Assembly: GCA_905116865.2 (NCBI GenBank)
Contig: CAJHNH020001138.1
Span: 132,437 to 196,436 of the forward strand
Direction: 5' to 3'
DNA: 64,000 nucleotides
From: Candidula unifasciata
Lineage: Eukaryota > Mollusca > Gastropoda > Stylommatophora > Geomitridae
Both the position numbers and the translations under genes were made by a program. Below the pieces are notes generated by a model. The model was not told the origin of the DNA. It did no database searches and saw only the letters and a program-made list of their open reading frames with translations. Below are positions 11,046 through 20,900 of this stretch, piece by piece (the first letter of the stretch is position 1; each line of letters starts with the position of its first letter).

Positions 11046-11895
11046 GGGGGCTGACTCTAGCTCTCATGAACTAGAGCAACTGGGACTGAGAGGGCAGTTG
11101 AGAACTCATGCCATGAAACTGGTGGGTGAGGCCACATAGGCAGCCTTGTGGATGCCTTTAGAAAAAAGAAAATGGTGAATGGAAAAAAATTGGTTCAGTA
11201 ACTTAACTTGCATTGTGTTAGTACATCTTAAAATACAGCCCACATGTTGACAGTCACAGTGAGGCCATCTGGGTACTTTTTAATTTTTCACCACATCTTG
11301 TTGGCTGCAAGATTTGATAGGGGGTTTCCTAGAATGTCCTGTGGTATAGGAGGGTTAGAATTGGGGTTAGTTTCTTCTTGTTTCATTCCACAGAATATAT
11401 TATCTATGTCTGCAATGTTGTCTCTAGTATGAACTTCATTGTATTCTGTATTTCACTTAGCGAACTGTAAAGTTTAGCTTGAACTGGTGTTTCTCTTGGG
11501 CAGACCTTAGGCACTGTGATGCAAATTAGGGCGAGCGCTGAAAAGGAAGGGCCATCGGGTTGTTGGCAGGGAACGGCACTGAAAAGAAGTGACAGTCTCC
11601 ATCATGCAAACTGGTTGGTTAGGGTTAAGGATAGATGCAGGAATGCTGGCAGGTCAAGGAAATTCATGGCAAAGTCATGAAGTAAGAACACCGCTTGTAA
11701 ACAGGACAAAGTGATGGCAAGGAATGAATAAAGTTGCACACACTTGAAATGATGATGCAATAAATGATGAATATGCTGAAAACAACTAATACATGACACA
11801 CATAGAAGATAGCAGTTTTAGTGTTGTTGGGTTACATTTATATGAACACCAACTAACACTAGCCCTAACCCCCACCCTCCCCCCATACTATAGGA
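11046..11895. other. No identified gene
   Basis: AT-rich, non-coding. The target duplication of the next element occupies 11888-11895. Confidence 0.5.
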
Positions 11896-12072
11896 CAGGG
11901 CTATTCAACTATGTTTTCTCAGGGACCAAAATATTCAAAAGTTGGGTTCGTCATGGGCTAGCGGCCCAAGCAACAGCATAGAAAAATCATTAATATAATA
12001 TAACTGGTAAGTGATCCGCGGGCCACTTGCTAGGCGAGATTTGGCCCTCAGGCCACCAGTTGGATAGTCCTG
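11896..12072. mobile_element. hAT-like MITE (family H1), copy with perfect 8-bp TSD
   Basis: 177 bp with 15-bp inverted ends (CAGGGCTATTCAACT / AGTTGGATAGTCCTG), flanked by the exact duplication ctatagga (11888-11895 and 12073-12080). The 5' CAGGG start and the 8-bp TSD are typical of the hAT superfamily. No ORF. A second copy is at 26280-26460. Confidence 0.93.
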
Positions 12073-12080
12073 CTATAGGA

Positions 12081-12785
12081 CCTTCCAGGAAACCCATAGG
12101 ATTTCCCTATCAAATCTCAGTAAGATCAGGTGAGAATGCTGAAAAGAACCACCATGTGGCCCAGAGGAGAGACCCTTCAAGACAAGCATGGGGAACTGGT
12201 GAAGACCTCTAGTTTACTTGTTGTTTGTGACTAATGCAGACACAAATGCACAGCAAACAGTGATTGGTGAATACAAAAATAAACTGCATACACCACATAA
12301 GACAATATTGCAAGAACTATAATGTCATAATTCTAACTGAAATAATTACTAAAATAAAAATTATAAAAACACACACGTTTTTATAACTGATTGTCTTCTG
12401 TTTATTGCCATTTCAATTATAAGAAAGTAAGAAATATGTACAATGCCATATAATATTACACTGGTTTTTGTCTTAATTAACAATGAAATTGAATATTTCC
12501 TACTTTATAATACATCACACATTTTAGGCAAATGGTGAATTTTGAACTGCAAAGTATTTTTTTCCCCACAGAAATTCATATTGTCTCATCAAGGTCTGTG
12601 TATAAAACCAAGAAAAACAAAATTTTAGGAATGTGTTGTTTGTTTTGTTATTTATTCTCATCCGAAACACCAGATGGTATGTGACTCGCTCTTTCCTGTT
12701 AAACTTAACCATCATGCAATGTGTTCTTTTAAGTAAAGGACCCTTTTTGTACCAGTTGTGCATTCAGAATTTGATGCTAGACTTG
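12081..12785. other. No identified gene
   Basis: AT-rich non-coding DNA; no exon or repeat family recognised. Confidence 0.5.
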
Positions 12786-12990
12786 TATTTTATAGACTAG
12801 TCAACCCTCAGTGAGTAATGTAGGCAACATACACTGACTGCCTTTACTTCCCAGGAATTTACCTGGTAACCATGACAGCCTGGGTAGACCCGCAAAATAA
12901 GGTTATTTTTTTTAAGAAAGAAATCCCACTTGATGCAGATTCACACACATAACCTTCAATCAGGCAGAAAGAGCATCTAGCACTACACAA
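12786..12990 (-). mobile_element. tRNA-derived SINE (family S1), fragment
   Basis: The plus strand carries the complement of the S1 body: 'tagactagtcaaccctca', 'cctttacttcccaggaat' and 'cctgggtagacccgcaaaat', continuing into the tRNA-like head region near 12950-12985. Diverged, without a clear TSD. Confidence 0.7.
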
Positions 12991-13239
12991 CTCTGGCTCT
13001 GAGTATGTTATTTTTCATTTCCCATTCACTAAAAGCATAACAAAAATCGAGCTCTCCTAGTGGCCACATTCAGTGAATATTTAGCCTGTTCAAAAGTACT
13101 TCACTCGTGATTTTTCACTGTGGTAATCTCCATGCCTTGATCATCAACCATGAAACTTTCTGGGAAAGAGAGTTAAAAACTTCCTCTTCTTTCACCAGTA
13201 AATCATATTTCCTGAAAGAAGTAGGTCAAGTCTCTTTAG

Positions 13240-13530
13240 ACTTGTTGGGGGGGATGGCTGTGTGGTCTCGAGGCATGGTGTCTAGCTCGAGTGCTAGAGG
13301 TTCTGCGTTCAATCCCTGGTAAGGGCTGGGATTTTTCATGTGGACTTGGGAATCTCTTGACAGTTTGAAATCGAAAGAGTACCTAACGGCGCTGCCGAGG
13401 CAAAATTTGGAGTTAAAAATCTACCCATTTTCAGGATCCTCGCCAGTGCTACAAAGCCTGTGCACTGTGCTGAGCTTCTTCAGGCTCAGACTTGAGTTAG
13501 AAGAAGAATGGAGCACTTATGGGTTACTAC
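13240..13530 (+). mobile_element. tRNA-derived SINE (family S2)
   Basis: The tRNA-like head has an A-box-like 'atggctgtgtggtctcgagg' region and a B-box-like 'ggttctgcgttcaatccc' at 13300-13317. The conserved body contains 'aggatcctcgccagtgctac' and 'tgtgctgagcttcttcag'. The same body occurs inverted at 25531-25887, which defines the family. Confidence 0.8.
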
Positions 13531-14206
13531 CTCAAACCTAGACTTGTTGATTGCTGGTTGGCTTTTAAGACTGAGCTTTTTTACAGGATGGACTAGCCAA
13601 CCCCTTTTCTTCGCCTCTTACAACTTTCTTGGTAGAGTGCAGTATTACTATTCTTTGCTTCCACTAACAGATATGATTATACATTATTATCATTAAAGCC
13701 ATGAAGGCCTCTAAATGAGCACAGGAGCACTGTTGTTATTGTTTCTCCCTAAGCAAACCAGGATCAGATCTCTTCTAATACCCCTGTTGTGCTGGTTTCC
13801 ATGACAAATGGTTTCTCATGAGGAGTTTGCTTCTCTAAAGAATAGTAAAAAATTGTACAGTAATCATATAACAGCTTTCAAAACGTGACAACAATTTGCA
13901 GTACACTGCCCTTGTTTATTATTGCACAGACTGTTATTGCATCATACATTTACTATAAATAACACTATACACTTTAAAAAAAAAACAGCGAACAGAAATA
14001 ATATATACTATTAACTGATAGGTTCTCATGTGCCTGGTCCGGAGCAAATGTTAGCAATCACAAATCTCTAATTATGTGCCATTTTCAATCTGGCATGAAA
14101 GCATTCAAATACTCCTGTGATGAAGTCTCTGTCATTGCTAGTCCCAAGTCTGGGTGAGAAAGGAGGAGGGTTGGGCTTGTGGCCAGGCCCCAACCCTCAC
14201 TGTGTA
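13531..14206. other. No identified gene
   Basis: Non-coding AT-rich DNA without a recognised repeat. Confidence 0.45.
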
Positions 14207-14239
14207 AATAATTATTTGCAACAGAAATTTGCAGGAAAG

Positions 14240-14590
14240 TATCCTGAGGTCATGCCGGTGTGTTGGGAAATGAGCAGGCAGATAGACTGGCTAGCTTTGC
14301 ACCACTTGGTGGTAAACTGATGTATGACAAGTTAGATATTGTGAGGGCCCTTTGAAAGCAAGTGAACAGTGCGGAGGTGCAGGTAGATCAATACGGTCTA
14401 AGGAGAATGGTGCTGCAAGGAGTTACCAGGGGATCTGGCTGACGCTCAACACTCAGGGAAAGGATGAGACAGATATACAGTCAGGCGGTCACTGGTATTA
14501 TCGGAACTAAAACTCTTCGCTTGCTGCTGAAGATGGGCACTGAGCACTTATGGGAGTGTCCCGAGTGCTGTGATGTCGATTATTAATTCA
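14240..14590 (+). pseudogene. LINE-R 3' end (RNase H C-terminus to stop)
   Basis: Shares the family's last ~330 bp with the copies at 27010, 35800 and 45840. It reads G-VLGNEQADRLA-like (14260-14290), then L-GG-L-YDK-D, then LLLKMGTEHLWECPECCDVD (14530-14580). Broken by stops. Followed at 14595-14830 by an RTE 3'-terminal fragment shared with 25890-26050. Confidence 0.75.
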
Positions 14591-14594
14591 ACAT

Positions 14595-14830
14595 TCAAAA
14601 AAAAAATGCGAAATTGAGGGACTGAAAAAGTGAAGACTTCCAAAAGAAACCCTAAAAGAAACATTGATGAGAGTGGCCAAAGGTGCTAGACTGAATTCCA
14701 TCCATGATATCGAAAAGACATGGAACAGAATGAAGGAATTACTGTGAGCCCTACGTGACATATAATGGCACAACAGGGCAACGATAATGATGTGGTGAAG
14801 TGATCCAGCTGTTTGCCTCATGTTCTAAAG
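14595..14830 (+). mobile_element. RTE-like 3'-terminal fragment
   Basis: Shares blocks such as 'gccaaaggtgct', 'tggcacaacagg' and 'gaacattgatgaga'-like text with 25890-26050. The latter follows an RTE reverse-transcriptase remnant, so this is a 3'-end fragment. Confidence 0.55.
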
Positions 14831-14934
14831 ACTGCAGGTTCAATTGCATAAAGACCTAATGGCTGCGACTTTTCATCAAGCATATTTAAACTGATACTGC
14901 TTGTGATTTTTCTATTTGTGAAACAAGACACCAA

Positions 14935-15175
14935 TATCAAAGGTGCACCGGACATTTAGTAATAGCCCCACATTTTTATAGGCCAGTCAGCACTTGATGA
15001 TTGATGTGGTCAACATCGTACTGGCTGCCCTTATTTCCCAGGACCTTTTCCGACAACAATTTTATGCTGGGTAGATCTGGGAGATAAGGTCAAAAATTAA
15101 AATCCATCTCAATTCATATCTGAACCTAAGACCTTCACTCTGGTAGTAATGAAATTATTAAGAGTAATTTATAGA
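14935..15175 (-). mobile_element. tRNA-derived SINE (family S1)
   Basis: Complement of the S1 body: 'ttataggccagtcagcact', 'gattgatgtggtcaacatc', 'cccttatttcccaggacc' and 'gctgggtagatctgggag'. It lies tail-to-tail with a second S1 fragment (plus strand) at 15200-15310. Confidence 0.75.
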
Positions 15176-15199
15176 ATTATTCTAATATTTTGGGCTTAG

Positions 15200-15310
15200 T
15201 CCATAGAAACCTTTGAGTGGGTACCAGGTGCAGTCCCAGGAAGTAAAGGCTGCTGGTGTGATGCTGACCGTTTCACAGTGAAAATGCTTACTGTAACAAT
15301 AAAGGTTTTA
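15200..15310 (+). mobile_element. SINE S1 fragment
   Basis: Contains 'gagtgggtaccaggtgcagt' and 'gtgatgctgacc', which match the complete S1 copy at 21611-21890. Confidence 0.7.
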
Positions 15311-15611
15311 AACATTTATACAGCTGCCTAGCAGTGTTACAAACCCAAGCAAATAATGCACAGAGCCCTGTCTATACAATGAATCACAGGAATAAAAATG
15401 CAAACTGTCCATAAAATAAACAAAGGTTACTGGTTATTCCAACAATATTAATATTTTGACATTTGAAAACATATAATGAACAGTGAAGTTTAATCAGTGT
15501 AATACACATGTTTGGACAAAATAACATTGAGTTTAAAGAACATAAATAGCTTCAACCTATATACCTGCAAGGCTTCCAGGGAACTGCCCAGCATGCTTAT
15601 GCATTTAAAGC

Positions 15612-15800
15612 AGTGTTTCTCAACGTGAATGCTACAAACCTCTAATGAGTAATGGAATGAGGAAATCCTTGTTGCGGGTGGGGGGGGGGGGGGGGGGAGT
15701 GTGCTAGCAGCCTCAAGTGCAAATAGGGGATTGAATAAAAAAAATATGTCAATGGTGGGGAAAAAATTAGTAGAGGAAGGGAAACAAACATTTTCTTTTT
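15612..15800. mobile_element. hAT-like end fragment with poly-G tract
   Basis: Starts 'cagtgtttctcaacgtgaat', a hAT-type terminal sequence, and contains an interrupted run of G at 15678-15698. No opposite end is convincingly present. Confidence 0.5.
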
Positions 15801-16199
15801 CTGCATTCATCTGAAGATGTAACTGTGTTGTGCACATTTACAGCATGGTTACGGTATTTGTGCATTTTGGCTCTCACATTCAACTTCTGCAGGCATTTGT
15901 TGACCGGTAGCATTACCAGAAGTACATTTTGATTACCTATTTATACTTATTTCAATGTTGTGCAACATTAAATTCATGGTGATTATTTAGTTTTCATAAT
16001 AAATAAAGAAACTATAAGGTATTACCTATCATGTTAAGTCTGTTATTCTTCTTTTAACTTGATCTTTCCCATACTTTCCACAGTGTGTGGAAAGAGAGCC
16101 TAAACAAGAAAATTCTGCAAGCAGGAGTTACTTAAAACATGTATTATTGTATAAGAGAATTTCTGTAGCAATGGACTGGTAGTCTTGGTCAGTCAAATA

Positions 16200-16908
16200 G
16201 TCAGACTCCCTAGTCTTGACTTGGTCAGTCAGAGAGTAACTGTAAAAAGACCGAGGCTTTTCTTAATTTTGACTCAGGGGGTCAAGTGTCAGGGAAAGTG
16301 CCAAGGCTTTTCTTAATTTTGACTAAAAGTCAGTCAGGTTGGTCAGCTTTTCTTAATTTTCAGTCAGTCAACTAACTGAGAGTCCCTCAGGGAAGTGTAA
16401 AAGCACCAAGGCGTTTCTTAATTTTGACTAAGGGTTGGTCAGTCAGAATAACTAAGAAACTCCCTCAGGGAAGTGTAAAAGTGCCAAGGCTTTTCTTAAT
16501 TTTGACTAAGGGTTGGTCAGTCAGAATAACTAAAAAACTCCCTCAGGGAAGTGTAAAAGCACCAAGGCTTTTCTTAATTTTGACCAAGGGTTGGTCGAGG
16601 CTTTTCTTAATTTTGACTAAGGGTTGGTCAGTCAGAATAACTAAAAAACTCCCTCAGGGAAGTGTAAAAGCACCAAGGCTTTTCTTAATTTTGACCAAGG
16701 GTTGGTCAGTCAGAATAACTAAGAAACTCCCTCAGGGAAGTGTAAAAGTGCCAAGGCGTTTCTTAATTTTGACTAAGGGTTGGTCAGTCAGAATAACTAA
16801 GAAACTCCCTCAGGGAAGTGTAAAAGTGCCAAGGCTTTTCTTAATTTGACAAAGAGTTGATCAGTCAGTATAACTGAGAGTCCCCCAGGGGAGTGTAAAA
16901 GTGCTAAG
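16200..16908. repeat. 78-bp tandem satellite, first part
   Basis: The block 'ttttcttaattttgactaag' recurs at 16411, 16489, 16567, 16600, 16678, 16756 and 16834. The spacing is 78 bp except for one 33-bp truncated unit. Degenerate units extend left to ~16200. Because 78 is a multiple of three, one frame stays open (16424-16849) as 26-residue repeats. I regard that as a by-product rather than a gene. Confidence 0.92.
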
Positions 16909-17184
16909 TAAAGTAAGCAAGTAAAGATCCATTTTCACACCTTTAGGCGTATCGGACATATGGGAAGAGCGTTCCATATTTTTACAGACCAATCGGCACT
17001 AGGTGGGTAATGTGATCAGCCATCTCTATTTCCCCAGGACAGCCATCCTGGTACCAATTTGAGGCTGGGTCAACCTCCGATGCCCCATACCATGATAAAA
17101 ATCCATGCAGCGAGCAGTGGGTTTCGACTGCGGTACGTTGGAATTACAAGTCAGACTCGCAATGCCTAAGCCAAGGACGCCGCG
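16909..17184 (-). mobile_element. tRNA-derived SINE (family S1), inserted in the satellite with 13-bp TSD
   Basis: A 276 bp insert between near-identical taaaagtgctaag (16896-16908) and taaaaatgctaag (17185-17197). On the minus strand the head has an A-box-like tggcttaggca and a B-box-like gcagtcgaaaccc. The S1 body and the 'atacgcctaaaggtgtg' 3' end follow. Confidence 0.9.
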
Positions 17185-17215
17185 TAAAAATGCTAAGGCT
17201 TTTCTTAATTTACAC
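17185..17215. repeat. 78-bp satellite, displaced remnant
   Basis: 'tgctaaggcttttcttaat' continues the satellite beyond the SINE. The SINE therefore split an existing array. Confidence 0.85.
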
Positions 17216-17274
17216 AATGGACGTTACTAAACAATCTCACCAACAAGAATCCACCAGTCTACATGCAGATGATT

Positions 17275-17354
17275 TTACTCTTTGAACACCCATGGGAAAC
17301 ACCCTCAACAGCATTCTAGCTACTTATTTAGAAATTTAATTAACAGATAATAAA
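17275..17354 (+). repeat. 80-bp direct repeat, copy A
   Basis: 'tttgaacacccatgggaaac' through 'taattaacagataataaaa' is repeated almost exactly at 22915-22996. The two copies are in direct orientation about 5.6 kb apart, flanking four of the five recovered dehydratase coding exons. No family was recognised. Confidence 0.85.
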
Positions 17355-17557
17355 AATCAAGTAATGGAATATAAACCAAAAGAAGAAAGAATGTGTTTAC
17401 CTATTAATTCTCAGAGTGCATTTGATAAAAAGGGACAGACATAATAAAAAAGTGAGAAGAAATAAAAATCTGAGTAAAACAACTAAAGTAAGATGACAAA
17501 GATGCTGCCAATAAGAGTCTATTTAAAACATGTTGGTGACATCAATGAATATTAATC

Positions 17558-17563
17558 TTTATT
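17558..17563 (-). promoter_or_regulatory. Polyadenylation signal overlapping the dehydratase stop codon
   Basis: The minus strand reads TAA TAAAG at the end of the ORF, so AATAAA shares two bases with the stop. If used, the 3' UTR would be only a few tens of bases. No other AATAAA was seen in the next ~200 bp on that strand. Confidence 0.55.
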
Positions 17564-17930
17564 AAGTTGGAACAAGTCCTTGCAAAATCGGAATTAATTT
17601 CTTCAAGTCTATATTACCGCCTGAGACAACACAAACTATATTACCCTCCCCTGCCTGTCCATTAAGGGCAGCTGCCACAGACGCAGCTCCCGCCCCTTCT
17701 GCTATTACATGGTTGGCTTCTGCCAGAAGTTTGACGGCTGCTGCCACTTGCTGCAGGCTGACTACCAAAGAACCATCCAGCACACCTTTCACCAGGGGCC
17801 ACATTTCAGCCAAGACCTCACCACTTCCCATTCCATCGACAAAACTGGCAGTGTACTGACATTTCACTGGGTGACCTGCTTTCAGAGCAGCCGACAAAGC
17901 TGCAGATGTGTCAACCTCACATGCATAAAC
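17562..17930 (-). CDS. Dehydratase terminal exon
   Basis: 122 codons plus stop, phase 0 entry after a ttttcag acceptor, starting VYACEVDTSAAL. It includes AEGAGAA and VSGGNIDLKK and ends LQGLVPT. The 5' half of this exon has a decayed duplicate at 18302-18475. Confidence 0.93.
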   Translation of the reverse strand, partial: VYACEVDTSAALSAALKAGHPVKCQYTASFVDGMGSGEVLAEMWPLVKGVLDGSLVVSLQQVAAAVKLLAEANHVIAEGAGAASVAAALNGQAGEGNIVCVVSGGNIDLKKLIPILQGLVPT

Positions 17931-20900
17931 CTGAAAAATGATTTGGCTTAGGTCAGCCTAAAAAGAATACAGTAATATCAAAGAGTGACTAGATTCTCAT
18001 CTTTCTTCTTCTTCTTCTTCGTCTCTGTTCACCAGCAGTAAGCTCCAGCTATTTGTCCACTTGGACTTTGGCTCTGTGCCACGGACTAAGTTTTGCATGT
18101 ACATCCATTTTATTGGCTTATTTGTGTGCAGTTGGTTGTTCCTTGCCGCTCAGGCAGGTGCACTCCGACTTTGAAGGAAGTCCCCAATTAGATGACTCCT
18201 ACGATATGCTTGTTGGGGATGCAGGGGTCTATTCTTGTTTTCCCCATAATGGGGCCCCAGAACCCACAGGAAGATCTCATCTTTCTTCTTCTGCCTTTTA
18301 AACCGGGGTCACATTTCCGTCTGGATTTCACCTCTTCTCTTTCCATGAACAAACCTGGCAGTCTACTAAAATTTGACTGGATGACCAGCTTTGAGTCCTG
18401 CAGATAAAGCTGTGGGATGTATCAACTTCAAAGGCAAGAAACTGGAAAAATTATCGACTGATGTCTGCCTAAAAGAAAAAGAAAAAAGTGGAACTAAGGA
18501 CATCCTTGTCCACACCTTGGGGTACTTTGGAGATATGATGCTAGTTCCATATTTATTTTTTAAAACAACTACAGCTTAACAAATAACATCCCTATAACGC
18601 CAGCTGCCTTTACTCTATAAAATTTACCAGTCTGCATTTTATGAACTAAAATTAACAATGACAAATCAAAGTGAACATCCAAAGAAGAGGAAGAGGAGCA
18701 GAAGAAGAAGACAATAAACCAACCTTTACATCTGGTTTTCTTCCTTTGGCTGCTAGTGCAATTCCTGAAGAAAGACCACCACCTCCATAAGGCACCACAA
18801 TAGAATCAACTTCTGGCAAATCATCAAGAATTTCCAACCCTATTGTTCCATTACCTGATATAAAATCATAATAAAATCAGTCTCATTACTTAATTGTCGG
18901 ACCTTGTATTTGGGGGATGGGGGGGGGGGGAGGTCCTCAATTGTGAATAAGAGAAAAAATAAATTTTAAAAAATTAATACATTTAACCACACACACACAA
19001 AAACAGTCCTTTGCCATGTCCTCAATTAAGATTGTCTGCAGCTGATCTCCAAGCTGTTCTATCTTTCGTACTGGTTGCACATTCTCCGAAGCTGCTGTTT
19101 GTCTATCTCTTGATGTTATCCTCCCACTTGTATCATTATCTACCTCTTGTTCAACTGTCATCAACTTTTTCTTCATTTTAAATAAGAATGTAATGTCTTC
19201 TACGTATGTGCCAGTCCTGACCTATGGGTGTGAGTCATTTGCAATGACGAAAGCTCCAAAAGCCTGCTTTAGGCTCCAGAAACTATATATCTGAGAGATG
19301 TGGTCCAAGCGACAAGAAGGGACAAAGTTTGCAATAAGACAAGATCTTGAAACCCAGGCCTTACAAACTCAAGTGGATCAGTCACAGTTACATTGGTTTG
19401 GAAATATATGCAGAGGCATGGGTAGCCAAGAACCAAGGAACAAGGGTAACCCAGGGATTCACTGGGAAGACATCATCCCGACAGTCCCTGACACAGCAAC
19501 ACAACAAAGAAAAACTTATAGAAAATCTGAACATGCAAAAATAAAACAAACATTTATTTTCATATCAAACAGGTGGCAGCTTTTAAATGGCTTAACTATT
19601 TGGTCCCAGGGGGTTTAGCACAGATGCCAAAGGATAGTCAAGAGAGACGTAAAATTGGGGCATCTTGCTTTCTTTGATCTTCTAAGTAGAAACTTCTAAA
19701 CGTATGATGCGGTCCTTGGGACTGAAAGAGTTTATCCCAACTTGAATTTTTTTTTAATTTAAAAATTCCATTTGATGTATGTTGCCAAAAAAAAAAAAAT
19801 CTCTATTTAGTTAAACAAAATTAAATATTGAACAAAGAACAGTGAGTAATCCATTACCAGCTATTACTGAAGGCTCCGATACCGGATGAATAAAAGCTCC
19901 ATCAAAATCCTTGTATCTCCTCTGGACAATAACATCCCACCACTGATCAAAAGGCACTTTAACGACGGTGGCTCCCATGTTCACAGTGGGTCTAATTTTA
20001 GCTTCTGGAGCATGGTCAGGCATAACAACATGACAGGGTAAAGACAGCTGTTTTGCATTCCAAGCCAGGCCCTTAAGTAAATAATAAAGAACGCATGTTA
20101 TTTATTAAATGTTTACCAGAATGGACTGATATGTAATTCGTTCACTCTTTCATTACCAGGCAGATAAATTTAATTTAGTCCATTTCCTCTCACTTTTTTT
20201 ATTTAAGACTTTAAATGTATGTTTGGGTCATAATCCCCTAAAATGATAGTACTCTGAAAGAGAAGGAGTTAAAGAAAAAAAAAAGGCACTTTGCCTCATT
20301 GTGGAGAAAACAAGAACGGTGGAAAACAAGAACAGACTGTCGAACAAGAATTGCCATGGCAAAAGAGGCCTTTAGTAAGATGCAGAAGAAACTCACTGTA
20401 AAGAAGATGCAGTGAGAAAAAAAGAGTGTTAAAGTGTAATATGAACCAGTGTTGTTACATGAATTTTAGAAATGCCCACAAGACAAGCTGAAAATATTTA
20501 CAGTGGAGATGTGGTTTTTGAGAAGAATGCAAAGAATATCATGGCCGTCTAGAAAAACAGTTAAGGCAATCCTCTTTGAGACAGAAGAAAGTCATCCACT
20601 CATTAGAACGATTAGACAGTATGAGTTTTTCAGACATGTTATGAGAAGCAGACTCTTTTTTCTTCTTCTTAGTGTTCACTAGCTGTAAACTCTGGTGGAA
20701 AGCTTTGGTCCTGATCTAGAACTTAACTTTTGTGTGTGCACATTCATTTTACTGATCTGACTTATTTCTATACAGATTGGTGGTCCCTTGTCTCTCAGGC
20801 AGATGGACTATGACTCTGAAGGAAACACGGCTAATTAATCGCCTCCGATGACATGTTAGGGAGAGGGCAATGGGTCTGTTCTTAGTTCTCGAAAATGGAG

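Noticed and set aside
16424..16849. A repetitive protein gene
   Set aside because: The frame is open because the satellite period is a multiple of three; no start context, splice sites or homology.
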